From the NCBI RefSeq assembly GCF_900162695.1, contig NZ_FUIH01000007.1, positions 434,001 to 498,000 of the forward strand: a stretch of DNA of 64,000 bases, written 5' to 3'. The notes under the pieces are model-generated. The model saw nothing but the letters and a program-made list of their open reading frames with translations, made no database searches and was not told where the DNA came from. The DNA is from Virgibacillus siamensis (lineage in GTDB: Bacteria; Bacillota; Bacilli; Bacillales; Amphibacillaceae). Made by a program: the position numbers and the translations under genes. Of this stretch, positions 33,000-42,817 are shown one piece after another (positions within the stretch are counted from its first letter, which is position 1; each line of letters starts with the position of its first letter).

Positions 33000-34550
33000 T
33001 TGGTACTACCTTTCAAACACGAACCATTTATAGACTTTACAGATGAAGCAAATAGCAATGATTTTAAGGCTGCACTTAACCAAGTTCACGGGGAATTAGG
33101 CAAGGAATATCCTTTGGTTATCAATGGCGAGAAAATATATACCGATGATAAGCTTTCATCTTATAATCCTTCCGATAAGGAGCAATTGGTAGGGAAAGTA
33201 TCCAAAGCTACAAAAGAGCATGTTGATCAGGCAATGGATGCGGCGCTTGAAGCATTTAAAACATGGCGCACATGGACTGCAACAGAGCGAGCAGATATTT
33301 TATATAAAGCTGCAGCGATTGTACGTCGCCGCAAACATGAATTTTCTGCATGGCTCGTATATGATGCAGGAAAGCCTTGGAATCAGGCGGATGCAGATAT
33401 CGCAGAGGGAATTGACTTCATGGAATATTATGCACGCAAAATGGTTGAATTGGAAAAAGGGAAGGAAATAAACGACCGTCCAAATGAACAGAATACGTAT
33501 TTCTATCAGGCGATGGGACCGGGCGTTACTATTCCGCCGTGGAACTTTGCATTTGCAATTGTTGCTGGTACTACCGTTGCACCAATTGTGGCAGGAAACC
33601 CTGTACTGCTAAAGCCATCTGAAAACACACCGGTTATCGCGTATAAATTGGTAGAAGTTCTGGAGGAAGCTGGCCTGCCAACAGGGGTACTCAGTTTTGT
33701 TCCCGGTGATCCTGCCGAAATTGGAGATTATCTGGTTGATCATAAAGATACGCACTTTATTAATTTTACCGGTTCCCGTGCAACCGGAACACGAATCATG
33801 GAACGTGCAGCAAAAGTCCAGGAAGGTCAGAATTTCCTTAAACGTGTCGTTGCGGAAATGGGTGGTAAAGATACAATCATCGTTGATAAAGATGCAGATC
33901 TCGACTTGGCAGCTGATTCCATTGTAAACTCTGCATTCGGTTTTTCCGGTCAAAAATGCTCTGCATGTTCAAGAGCAGTAATTCATAAAGATGTTTATGA
34001 TGAAGTACTTGAAAAATCAATCGCATTGACAAAAGAACTGATTACGGTTGGGAATCCTGCAGAACAAAATGTTTATATGGGTGCTGTTGTCAATCAAAAA
34101 CAATTTAATAAAATAAAAGAATATATCGAGATTGGAAAAAATGAAGGACAGCTTGCTTATGGCGGGGAAACAGATGATTCTAAAGGGTTTTTTGTCCATC
34201 CGACCATCTTCAAAGATATCGATCCAAAAGCACGAATTATGCAGGAGGAAATCTTTGGGCCGGTTGTTGCATTTGCGAAGGCTGCGAATTTTGATGAATT
34301 ATTGGAAATTGCCAATAACACCGAATATGGTCTTACTGGTGCAGTGATTTCCAATAATCGTGAACATTTGAACAGAGCACGATATGATTTCCATGTCGGT
34401 AACTTGTACTTTAACCGAGGATGTACCGCTGCAATTGTCGGCTACCATCCATTTGGAGGATTTAAAATGTCCGGTACAGATTCAAAGGCTGGCGGACCGG
34501 ATTATTTGCAACATTTCGTTGAAGCTAAAATGGTTTCAGAAACCTATTAA
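33000..34550 (+). CDS. putC: L-glutamate gamma-semialdehyde (P5C) dehydrogenase
   Basis: A 516-residue aldehyde dehydrogenase that oxidises P5C/glutamate semialdehyde to glutamate with NAD. The catalytic cysteine is C320 in GQKCSACSR and the general base E286 in AEMGGKD. The C-terminus GGPDYLQHFVEAK is typical of the RocA/PutC group of Bacillus. The TTG at 33000 lies 9 nt after AGGAGG. It is the second enzyme of proline breakdown and the first gene of this sigma-54-driven operon; rocA would be an equally fair name. Confidence 0.92.
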   Translation: MVLPFKHEPFIDFTDEANSNDFKAALNQVHGELGKEYPLVINGEKIYTDDKLSSYNPSDKEQLVGKVSKATKEHVDQAMDAALEAFKTWRTWTATERADILYKAAAIVRRRKHEFSAWLVYDAGKPWNQADADIAEGIDFMEYYARKMVELEKGKEINDRPNEQNTYFYQAMGPGVTIPPWNFAFAIVAGTTVAPIVAGNPVLLKPSENTPVIAYKLVEVLEEAGLPTGVLSFVPGDPAEIGDYLVDHKDTHFINFTGSRATGTRIMERAAKVQEGQNFLKRVVAEMGGKDTIIVDKDADLDLAADSIVNSAFGFSGQKCSACSRAVIHKDVYDEVLEKSIALTKELITVGNPAEQNVYMGAVVNQKQFNKIKEYIEIGKNEGQLAYGGETDDSKGFFVHPTIFKDIDPKARIMQEEIFGPVVAFAKAANFDELLEIANNTEYGLTGAVISNNREHLNRARYDFHVGNLYFNRGCTAAIVGYHPFGGFKMSGTDSKAGGPDYLQHFVEAKMVSETY

Positions 34551-34558
34551 TCAATGTT

Positions 34559-34590
34559 TGGCTGAGGTTAGTTTAAAACTGCCTCAGCCG
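34559..34590 (+). promoter_or_regulatory. Intercistronic hairpin between putC and putB
   Basis: GGCTGAGG pairs with CCTCAGCC around a 15-nt loop without a T-run. It may stabilise or process the operon mRNA rather than end it. Confidence 0.5.
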
Positions 34591-34692
34591 CATAATATGC
34601 TTCGTTTTCAGAATTATTAAACTGCCGCTGTGAATGTGTTTTACATGTCAATTGATAAATTGAATGGGCACATATATGAAAGGAGCTGTATG

Positions 34693-35703
34693 ATGGCTAA
34701 TCTAACACGAGATTTTTTCATCGGTTTATCAAATAATAAATTATTAAATGCAAATGCGAAAAAATGGGGTTTTCGATTAGGAGCGGAAAAATTTGTTGCC
34801 GGCACAAGTATTGAAAGTGTTACAGAAGTGGTAAAAGGATTGAACCGTAATGGCATAAGTGCAACACTTGATAACCTGGGTGAGTTTGTTTCCGATAAAT
34901 CAGAAGCAGCTATGGCGAAAGATGAGGTTATTCGGCTTCTGGAAAGAATTCAGAAAGAAAGTTTGGATTGTCATCTTTCAGTAAAGTTAACAAAGCTTGG
35001 CCTGGATATCGATCGGGAATTCTGTATTGAAAACATGCTGGAGATTTTGAACAAGGCATCAGAATACAACATCTTCATCAACATCGATATGGAAAAATAT
35101 ATCCATTATGAAAAAACACTTGATATCTTACATGAACTGCGAAAAACATACAGCAATGTCGGTACAGTTATTCAGTCCTATCTTCATCGTGCAAAGGAAG
35201 ATCTGGAACAGCTAAGTGAGGTAAGAATACGTTTGGTTAAAGGCGCTTATAAAGAAAGTGAAGATGTCGCATACCAGTCCAAAGAAGATATTGACCGCAA
35301 TTTTATTGAAATGGCGAAAAAGCGCTTACTTGGGAACGCATTTACCTCCATTGCAACACATGATCATAATATTATCAATGAACTGAAAGGGTTTATTCAG
35401 GAACATGGGATAAACAAAGATAACTTTGAATTTCAGATGTTGTATGGTTTCCGCACAGAGATGCATTATGGGTTGAATGAGGAAGGTTATAATTTCTGCA
35501 CGTACATTCCTTTTGGTAATGACTGGTTTGGGTATTTCATGCGCAGACTGGCAGAGCGGCCCCAAAATATAAAACTCGTTCTGAAAGATGTCCTTTATAC
35601 AAAAGACAATAAACTAAAAAAAGCACCAATCGCAGCGGTGACAATTATCGCTTCAGCAATTGCACTTTTGGGTGTGTGGAATAAAAGGACTGACAGGGGA
35701 TAG
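34693..35703 (+). CDS. putB: Proline dehydrogenase with a hydrophobic C-terminal tail
   Basis: A 336-residue FAD-dependent proline dehydrogenase. Barrel signatures include RLVKGAYKES, ATHDHNIINE, FEFQMLYGFR and FMRRLAERPQN, all as in Bacillus PutB/FadM. It oxidises proline to P5C, feeding electrons to the quinone pool. After the normal family end it has about 25 extra residues with a hydrophobic stretch (APIAAVTIIASAIALLGVW, about 311-329) that could anchor it in the membrane. Two ATGs lie in tandem (34690, 34693); AGGAG spacing favours the second. Confidence 0.9.
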   Translation: MANLTRDFFIGLSNNKLLNANAKKWGFRLGAEKFVAGTSIESVTEVVKGLNRNGISATLDNLGEFVSDKSEAAMAKDEVIRLLERIQKESLDCHLSVKLTKLGLDIDREFCIENMLEILNKASEYNIFINIDMEKYIHYEKTLDILHELRKTYSNVGTVIQSYLHRAKEDLEQLSEVRIRLVKGAYKESEDVAYQSKEDIDRNFIEMAKKRLLGNAFTSIATHDHNIINELKGFIQEHGINKDNFEFQMLYGFRTEMHYGLNEEGYNFCTYIPFGNDWFGYFMRRLAERPQNIKLVLKDVLYTKDNKLKKAPIAAVTIIASAIALLGVWNKRTDRG

Positions 35704-35846
35704 AAAGTGAAAACAGAAACTATTTCTTTTCACATCATGTCCCATAATATATGAAAAGATATTAGAATTTTCACAAGTTACCATTTGTAAGACTGGCAGT
35801 TGTTAGATAAGGAAAAAGTAAATGACTTTTACAAAGGGGAGTAATT

Positions 35847-37328
35847 ATGTCAGAAAATATTTATCAGCTAATAGCCATTATTATTTATTTAGTCGCAATG
35901 TTGGTAATTGGATGGTACGCGTACAAGCGTACCAGTAATTTATCGGATTATATGCTTGGCGGCCGTTCACTTGGTCCTGCAGTTACGGCGTTAAGTGCCG
36001 GGGCATCGGATATGTCAGGGTGGCTGTTGATGGGGCTTCCTGGTGCGATTTATGTGTCAGGGCTTGTGGAAGTCTGGATGGCTATCGGGTTAACAGTTGG
36101 TGCTTACCTGAACTGGATTTTTGTTGCACCACGGCTTCGGGCGTACACACAAGTTTCCAATGATTCAATTACAATCCCAAGCTTTTTGGATAATCGTTTA
36201 AAGGACAATTCAAGAATATTACGTATTATTTCCGGTATTATCATTTTACTATATTTTACGTTCTATGTTTCTTCCGGAATGGTAGCCGGTGGTGTGTTTT
36301 TCCAGAGCTCTTTCGGACTTGATTATCATACCGGTTTGATTATCTGTTCTTCAGTTGTTATAGCATATACACTTTTCGGAGGATTTCTTGCAGTTAGTTA
36401 TACGGACTTTGTACAAGGCCTGATTATGTTCGCGGCACTTATTCTGGTACCGTTAGTCGGTATATTCATCACAGGAGGGCCATCTGAAACATTTGAATCG
36501 ATACGTCAGGTTGATCCGGATTTACTTAGTATTTTTGCCACTGCAACAGCCGCGGGTGTTATTTCCAATGTAGCATGGGGACTTGGCTATTTCGGTCAAC
36601 CTCATATTATCGTGCGTTTCATGGCCATTAAGTCAGTTAAAGAGACAAAATCAGCGAGACGCATCGGGATTGGCTGGATGGCTCTGAGTCTTATTGGAGC
36701 AACATTTACTGCTTTAGTTGGAATTGCCTATTTCCAGCAGAATCCAAATGCTTCGCTTACAGATCCTGAAGCAATCTTTATTGATTTAGGTCAGGTTGTT
36801 TTCCATCCGTTTATTGCGGGGATATTGCTTGCAGCAGTATTGGCAGCAATTATGAGTACAATATCTTCGCAATTGCTTGTCACTTCTTCCGCGTTGGTTG
36901 AAGATATTTATAAGGATTTATTCAATGCAAAGGCTACTGAACAAAGATATGTTACATTAGGACGTATCGCGGTATTGGCTGTCTCCATTGTTGCCATGAT
37001 CTTCGCCTGGCAGCAAAATGATACAATCCTTGGATTAGTTGCATTTGCCTGGGCAGGATTTGGAGCATCATTTGGTCCGATTATTTTATTATCCATTTAT
37101 TGGAGAAAAATTACCGGAATTGGTGCGCTTGCCGGGATGATTGTTGGTGCCGTAACAGTTTTTGTTTGGGGCAGCTCAGATCTTTCGGGGGTATTGTATG
37201 AGATTGTTCCCGGTTTCGTATTGAACTTGCTTGTCACAGTAGTTGTCAGCTTGATGACGTATAAAGAAAATGCCGAAGTGGAACGTGAATTTGATGAAAC
37301 ACTTCAAATCATTGAAGAAGAAAAATGA
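35847..37328 (+). CDS. putP: Sodium/proline symporter
   Basis: A 493-residue solute:sodium symporter with about 13 membrane segments. PutP landmarks include YMLGGRSLGPAVTALSAGASDMSGWLL, NWIFVAPRLR, and GYFGQPHIIVRFMAIKS. It imports proline with sodium for use as carbon and nitrogen source, or as osmolyte. AAAGGGGAG precedes the ATG. It follows the two catabolic genes after 143 bp that contain no terminator I can see, so it may belong to the same transcript. Confidence 0.93.
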   Translation: MSENIYQLIAIIIYLVAMLVIGWYAYKRTSNLSDYMLGGRSLGPAVTALSAGASDMSGWLLMGLPGAIYVSGLVEVWMAIGLTVGAYLNWIFVAPRLRAYTQVSNDSITIPSFLDNRLKDNSRILRIISGIIILLYFTFYVSSGMVAGGVFFQSSFGLDYHTGLIICSSVVIAYTLFGGFLAVSYTDFVQGLIMFAALILVPLVGIFITGGPSETFESIRQVDPDLLSIFATATAAGVISNVAWGLGYFGQPHIIVRFMAIKSVKETKSARRIGIGWMALSLIGATFTALVGIAYFQQNPNASLTDPEAIFIDLGQVVFHPFIAGILLAAVLAAIMSTISSQLLVTSSALVEDIYKDLFNAKATEQRYVTLGRIAVLAVSIVAMIFAWQQNDTILGLVAFAWAGFGASFGPIILLSIYWRKITGIGALAGMIVGAVTVFVWGSSDLSGVLYEIVPGFVLNLLVTVVVSLMTYKENAEVEREFDETLQIIEEEK

Positions 37329-37352
37329 TCAAATGAATAGCTGTACTCATTT

Positions 37353-37382
37353 AAAAGTCAGTCCGACATGGGCTGACTTTTT
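37353..37382 (+). terminator. Terminator of the put operon
   Basis: AAAGTCAGTCC and GGGCTGACTTT form an 11-bp stem with a short loop and a T-run. Confidence 0.8.
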
Positions 37383-37497
37383 CAATATTCATCTTGGAAA
37401 CATAAGGTCTGCTAAAATTCAAAAATCCATTCATATGTTATATACTAAAGACGCAAAAGCTTGATAACAAATTTTTTACTGAAAAAGAGGAATCAGC

Positions 37498-39837
37498 ATG
37501 GCGGATCTAAATGACTTTTCGATAAGTTTGCAGGAAATCAAATCACTGTCCCCAAGGGTTAATCAGGGGATTCAATTAATAATGGTAATTAGTGGAGAAT
37601 TGACTGTTGAAATGAATAGCCGCTATTATGCGCTGGAAGAGAAAGACTTATTAGTTATTAATCGAAATCAATTGTATCAAATAAAGGGAAGTAACCATAA
37701 TCGGGTGTTGATTGTCACGATTACGGATCAGTATATGAGTCAGCATTATGATGCCTATTCCAACAATCGATTTGAATGTTACTCGAGGGAAGTCGATATG
37801 GGGCGTGAAAAACACGTTCATACACTTCAAAAATTACTAGCCGAGACATTGATATCCTACTACCGAAAAGATGAGAGCTATAAAATCGCAATTCAGTCGT
37901 ATATAAGTAATATTTTGCTTATTTTAATCCGGCGATTTAAACACAAAGCAAGCAGCTTGCAAAGAATCAACACAAGCGATCAGCGTTTAGCACAAATCAT
38001 TCATTTCATGGAAGAGAATTATAGCCAGCCGATTACACTTAAAAGCATAGCGGAAAAGTTCTATTTGTCTGCAGGATATTTGTCCCGTTATTTTAAACAA
38101 ATGACCGACATCGGATTTTATCGGTTTTTAACGAAAATTCGATTGGAACATGCTGTCAAAGATTTACTTTATACATCACAGCCGATCGGACAAATTGCAA
38201 TGAAAAACGGATTTCCGAATGCTAAGTCTTTTGCAAAAGTATTCAAGGAGGATTATCAGGTCACACCGAATACTTATCGGGAAAACCACCAGAAGGATAA
38301 AAAAGATTTTGTGAAAATATACGATCCTATCGATGCTTCTCAAACGATACAATCACGTGATATTATCAGGAATTTGCAAACAGTTCTCGAAGGTGATACC
38401 GCAGAATCCTTTAACAGCATGGAGTGGCGTTTAGAGGAAATAACGATTGATGTATCACAGGTTCCCGAACAGAGAATAGTTCGTCCCGAGCACAACCTGT
38501 CTGTTGGGGAATTGCGGGAGGTTTTGAAGGAAGGCGTGCGATCACAGCTACTGATGGCAAAAAAGGACTTGGGTCTTTCATATGTTGGTATTCGCCGGCT
38601 GATTCACGGCTCTACCATTATCCCTCCAGTGGAAACAGATGAAATTATCGCGACGACCTCGCCTTATTATAATGCTGATTTTGCCTTGAACTTTTTGCAG
38701 TCACATGGACTTTCTTTGTTTGTTCGTGTTGATTATCAAGAAATATCCGAGGATGAACAGCACTATTTTACGGAACTTGATTTGTTTTTGAAACATTGTC
38801 TAAATGTATATGGGAAATCATTTATGGAATCATGGTATTTCATGTTTTATGAACCGTATGTAACAGCAGTAAACGAAAGGGCAATGCACCGGATTTACCG
38901 CAAGCTATACCAGACATTGAAAAATCGTGTTCCCTCTATAAATGTAGGGGTGTTTCTGCCTTTTTCATTTAAAGAAAAAAGGACAAGCAAGCATCACCAA
39001 TGGATGATGGAAAAGGATGTGCCGATGGATTTCATCGGATATGAAGCCAATCAAAATGGGGTAATTGATTTTGAGGAACTTGGTGATGAACGTTTTGCCT
39101 TTGCAGGAGATTATATTAAGGAACGGACGTTACGATTAAAAGGATACTTAAGGAAACATTACAAAGAAAAACCACTTCATCTTGTAAGCTGGAACACGTT
39201 ATCGGGAAACACCAGATATACAAATGGAACGTTTTTTCGCGGTGCATTAGTTTTTAAAAATGCACTGGAAATTGCCAATGAGGTAAAAACAATTGGTTTT
39301 TGGATTAACACGGAACAGCATGAAAAAAGCGGAAAGAATCGGGATATTCGCTTAGAAGGTATGGAATTATATCATTACTTCAGTGGAAAAAGGCCCGCAT
39401 ACTTCGCCATGCAATTTTTGGAACATCTGAACGGCGACGTTATTGCAGCAGGAGAAACTTATATCATGACGGAAAATGAGTCGGGTTATCAGCTTGTTTT
39501 GATGAATTGTAATAATGTGAATCCATACTATTCAACAGAAGAAACATTTTTGAAAAAGTTAAATAAGACTGCTTATGTTACAATTTCAAATCTCGACCCC
39601 GGTGATTATCAAATACGAAAACGTGTCTTTGACCAGGATAATGGTGCATTGTACAAGAAATGGTGGGATTTAAATAGTAAGTACGGAATGGATAAAGAAG
39701 TGATTGAGTATATTATTCAAACCAGTCAGCCATCATTGGAGTTGTTTGATGAGACCTTTGATGAAGAATGGTCCTTTTACTCTTATTTAACGCTTAATGC
39801 GATTCATTTTTTTGATATTCGCAGAGCGGTAAAATAA
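37498..39837 (+). CDS. AraC-family regulator fused to a GH39-like domain
   Basis: A 779-residue protein. A cupin-like sensor (about 10-80) is followed by two AraC helix-turn-helix motifs (about 165-270; LKSIAEKFYLSAGYLSRYFKQ and IGQIAMKNGFPNAKSFAKVF), then a large beta-xylosidase-like domain (about 330-779). In GH39 enzymes the acid/base Glu lies in NEP; here it is YEP (E452). The nucleophile Glu of the T/S-E-W/F-N motif is serine (VSWN, S564). The domain is therefore probably a sugar- or ligand-sensing pseudoenzyme. It may control the efflux/hydrolase genes downstream. AAAGAGGAA precedes the ATG. Confidence 0.82.
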   Translation: MADLNDFSISLQEIKSLSPRVNQGIQLIMVISGELTVEMNSRYYALEEKDLLVINRNQLYQIKGSNHNRVLIVTITDQYMSQHYDAYSNNRFECYSREVDMGREKHVHTLQKLLAETLISYYRKDESYKIAIQSYISNILLILIRRFKHKASSLQRINTSDQRLAQIIHFMEENYSQPITLKSIAEKFYLSAGYLSRYFKQMTDIGFYRFLTKIRLEHAVKDLLYTSQPIGQIAMKNGFPNAKSFAKVFKEDYQVTPNTYRENHQKDKKDFVKIYDPIDASQTIQSRDIIRNLQTVLEGDTAESFNSMEWRLEEITIDVSQVPEQRIVRPEHNLSVGELREVLKEGVRSQLLMAKKDLGLSYVGIRRLIHGSTIIPPVETDEIIATTSPYYNADFALNFLQSHGLSLFVRVDYQEISEDEQHYFTELDLFLKHCLNVYGKSFMESWYFMFYEPYVTAVNERAMHRIYRKLYQTLKNRVPSINVGVFLPFSFKEKRTSKHHQWMMEKDVPMDFIGYEANQNGVIDFEELGDERFAFAGDYIKERTLRLKGYLRKHYKEKPLHLVSWNTLSGNTRYTNGTFFRGALVFKNALEIANEVKTIGFWINTEQHEKSGKNRDIRLEGMELYHYFSGKRPAYFAMQFLEHLNGDVIAAGETYIMTENESGYQLVLMNCNNVNPYYSTEETFLKKLNKTAYVTISNLDPGDYQIRKRVFDQDNGALYKKWWDLNSKYGMDKEVIEYIIQTSQPSLELFDETFDEEWSFYSYLTLNAIHFFDIRRAVK

Positions 39838-39853
39838 CTGGTATAAATCAAGG

Positions 39854-39887
39854 GCATCTATGTGTTAATGCATGGGTGCTTTTTTTA
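39854..39887 (+). terminator. Terminator of the AraC-GH39 gene
   Basis: GCATCTATG (39854-39862) pairs with CATGGGTGC (39871-39879, two G-U), followed by seven T. The remaining gap to 40117 holds only the promoter region and leader of the next gene. Confidence 0.65.
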
Positions 39888-40117
39888 ATGTAAAAAAACA
39901 ACGGTTTATTATTTACCTGATAAATGATAAATCAAAAAAAGGTGCTACTTAGTTCCGTGACAGGTCAACTATTAGCTTATTCGTTGTGATGTTTTTTCTT
40001 ATAATAAAGATGTGATCACACAGGAATTTAAAAATATTGCATTGATTCCATTATTTATAAGCTGGTCAGGGGAGAAATACGAAAGGTTTCTCATAACTCA
40101 CAACGAGGAGGATTAAC

Positions 40118-41521
40118 ATGGAAGCGGCAAATTATAAAGGTACAAATAAAATGATTACAGGTATTGTATTTGGTGTCATTACATTTTGGTTATTTGCTCA
40201 GGCAATGGTAAACATTGTGCCGGCAGTTCAGCAGGACTTAGGTGTTGATTTAGGTGTATTGAATATAGCAATCAGCTTGACTTCACTATTTTCCGGATTG
40301 TTTATCGTTGTTGCAGGTGGATTGGCAGATAGAATTGGCAGAAAGAAAATCACGTATATCGGTTTAATATTAAGTGTTATCGGTTCATTATTACTCGTAA
40401 TGGCCCAAGGAGCTGCACTATTGATTATCGGAAGGGTTCTTCAGGGACTTTCTGCAGCAGCTGTTATGCCAGCGACAATCGCATTGATGAAGGCATATTT
40501 TGAAGGTGCGGAAAGACAAAGGGCACTTAGTTTTTGGTCCATCGGTTCATGGGGTGGATCAGGTATTACATCGTTTGCTGGCGGTGCTATTGCCACGTAC
40601 ATGGGATGGAAATGGATCTTCATTTTTTCCATTGTCTTCGCTCTGCTTGCCATGTGGCTTATAAAAGATGTACCTGAGAGTAAAGCCAAAACAACCGGTA
40701 AGTTTAAATTTGATTTTGGCGGATTGGGAATTTTTATTGTGACGATGCTTGCAATTAATATACTGATTACTCAGGGTTCAAACATGGGCTGGACAAGCCT
40801 TCTGACATTATTAACAGCAGCAGTGGCGGTTGTGGGAGTCTTTGCATTTATTAAATATGAAGGAAAAAGAAGCAGTGCTTTAATTGATTTCAAGTTGTTT
40901 AAAAATAAAGCATATACAGGAGCAACCATTTCTAATTTCTTATTGAACGCTGTTGCAGGTACATTGATTGTAGCAAATACGTACGTACAGGTAGGGCGTG
41001 GCTTTAGCGCATTTCAGTCTGGTTTGCTTTCCATTGGCTATCTTGTTGCTGTCCTTGCTATGATACGTGTAGGAGAAAAATTGATGCAAAAGACCGGCGA
41101 GAAAAAACCAATATGGGGATCAACAATTACTTTAATAGGTGTAGCATTGATGGGATTAACATTTCTTCCTGATATACTTTATACAGTATTTGTCTTTGTC
41201 GGATTCATTTTATTCGGTTTAGGACTTGGCATGTATGCAACACCGTCAACGGATACAGCTGTTTCCGCAGCACCGGATGATAAAGTTGGGGAAGCTTCGG
41301 GTATATATAAAATGGCAAGTTCTTTAGGAAATGCATTTGGTATCGCAATTTCTGCAACGGTATACAGCACGGTTGCAATGGTAAGTACAGTTCATATATC
41401 TGCAACAGCCGGAATTGTTACCAATGTCATTTTTGCCGCCCTTTCCTTAATCTCGATTCTTGTACTTGTTCCAGGTAAAGTCGCTGGTAAGAAAACAACA
41501 AAAGCCGAACAAACAGCGTAA
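40118..41521 (+). CDS. norB: MFS multidrug efflux transporter (NorB-like, DHA2)
   Basis: A 467-residue, 14-segment drug:proton antiporter. The opening (ITGIVFGVITFWLFAQAMVN), GRVLQGLSAAAVMPATIALMK, LIDFKLFKNKAYTGATISN and GMYATPSTDTAVSAAP follow staphylococcal NorB almost word for word. NorB exports quinolones, disinfectants and, in vivo, host-derived compounds. GAGGAGG precedes the ATG. It lies downstream of the AraC-GH39 regulator and 60 bp upstream of an M20 hydrolase, a likely operon. Confidence 0.88.
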   Translation: MEAANYKGTNKMITGIVFGVITFWLFAQAMVNIVPAVQQDLGVDLGVLNIAISLTSLFSGLFIVVAGGLADRIGRKKITYIGLILSVIGSLLLVMAQGAALLIIGRVLQGLSAAAVMPATIALMKAYFEGAERQRALSFWSIGSWGGSGITSFAGGAIATYMGWKWIFIFSIVFALLAMWLIKDVPESKAKTTGKFKFDFGGLGIFIVTMLAINILITQGSNMGWTSLLTLLTAAVAVVGVFAFIKYEGKRSSALIDFKLFKNKAYTGATISNFLLNAVAGTLIVANTYVQVGRGFSAFQSGLLSIGYLVAVLAMIRVGEKLMQKTGEKKPIWGSTITLIGVALMGLTFLPDILYTVFVFVGFILFGLGLGMYATPSTDTAVSAAPDDKVGEASGIYKMASSLGNAFGIAISATVYSTVAMVSTVHISATAGIVTNVIFAALSLISILVLVPGKVAGKKTTKAEQTA

Positions 41522-41581
41522 TCTTATGGTAAGGCATTTGACCATGCATTATCGGACCAAAATCGAAAGGAGTCTTACTTT

Positions 41582-42769
41582 ATGAAAAACGAATTGATGA
41601 AAATGCTGGAAGAACGTAAAGACGAAATGATTGAAATTCGCCGTTATTTACATGAACATCCTGAACTATCCTTTAAGGAAGAAAAAACAGCAGCATATAT
41701 TGCTGATTTTTACAAAGGAAAAGATGTTGAAATAGAAACGAACGTTGGAAACGGACATGGAATCATTGTAACGATTAAAGGCGGTTTACCGGGTAAAACG
41801 TTAGGACTTCGTGCCGATTTTGATGCACTGCCAATCATGGAAGAGGCAGATGTTCCGTTTAAATCAAGCAATGAAGGTGTAATGCATGCGTGCGGACATG
41901 ATGCCCATACAGCATATTTGTTAATTTTGGCCGACTGCCTGATTCAATTAAAAGATAACATCAAAGGAACCATTAAAATTATTCATCAACACGCAGAGGA
42001 ACAGCCTCCAGGCGGTGCGAAAAGTATTGTGGATTCAGGTAAACTTGATGAGTTGGAAGCTATTTTTGGTATTCATATCTTACCGATGGCACCTGCAGGG
42101 ACAGTCGGCTACCATAGTGGTTATTCTTTTAATGGCCGAACTTATTTTAAATTGCGGATACAAGGTGTTGGTGGGCATGGATCATCCCCTCACAGAGCAA
42201 ATGACGCGATTGTTGCAGGTTCCTATTTTGTAACGGCGGTACAGACGATTGTCAGTCGCCGTGTGAATCCAATGAATTCGGGAGTTGTAACAATTGGTTC
42301 TTTTGACGGAAAGGGAAGTTTTAACGTTATTAAGGATAGTATTGAAATTGAGGGGGATATTCGTTATTCCGATGATGAAACGCAAAAGGTTATTGACAAA
42401 GAGTTTCATCGGATTGTGAATGGATTGGAAGAATTATTTGGTGTAACGTGCGAACTAACTTATACATCAGACTATCCGCCATTATATAACGATCCTGAAT
42501 TGACGACACTTGTCGCAAATACGCTAAACAATATTCAGGATCAAGACATTAAAGAAGTAAAGGAATTTCCTAAATTGTCACCATCTGATGACTTTGCTTA
42601 CTATCTGGAAAAAATTCCTGGCTCTTATTTCTATATTGGCTGCACTCCAAAAGGTGTCAAAGATCCTTACTTTAACCACCATCCAAAGTTTGATATTGAC
42701 GAGGATGCGATTCTGGTTGCGGCTAAATCTGTGGGACATGTTGCTTGCAGGTATTTAGACATTGAATAG
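41582..42769 (+). CDS. M20 family metallopeptidase / amidohydrolase
   Basis: A 395-residue M20D-type zinc amidohydrolase. The first ligand set is MHACGHDAHTA, with HAEEQPPGGA carrying the catalytic Glu, and a dimerisation domain around GVGGHGSSPHRANDAI. Members cleave N-acyl amino acids, aminobenzoyl-glutamate or IAA-type conjugates. The specific amide is unknown. AAAGGAG precedes the ATG. It follows norB closely, so the pair may hydrolyse and export a conjugate. Confidence 0.88.
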   Translation: MKNELMKMLEERKDEMIEIRRYLHEHPELSFKEEKTAAYIADFYKGKDVEIETNVGNGHGIIVTIKGGLPGKTLGLRADFDALPIMEEADVPFKSSNEGVMHACGHDAHTAYLLILADCLIQLKDNIKGTIKIIHQHAEEQPPGGAKSIVDSGKLDELEAIFGIHILPMAPAGTVGYHSGYSFNGRTYFKLRIQGVGGHGSSPHRANDAIVAGSYFVTAVQTIVSRRVNPMNSGVVTIGSFDGKGSFNVIKDSIEIEGDIRYSDDETQKVIDKEFHRIVNGLEELFGVTCELTYTSDYPPLYNDPELTTLVANTLNNIQDQDIKEVKEFPKLSPSDDFAYYLEKIPGSYFYIGCTPKGVKDPYFNHHPKFDIDEDAILVAAKSVGHVACRYLDIE

Positions 42770-42817
42770 AATGAGTCATCGTTTAGTTTGAAAAAATCCA
42801 AAATACCTTACCTGAAT

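Noticed and set aside
35784..35840. Riboswitch or attenuator in front of putP
   Set aside because: TTTGTAA and TTACAAA can pair, but the loop is about 40 nt and no known aptamer core or T-run is present.
37498..39837. Active beta-xylosidase for xylan use
   Set aside because: The nucleophile position is serine, there is no signal peptide, and a DNA-binding domain is fused in front.
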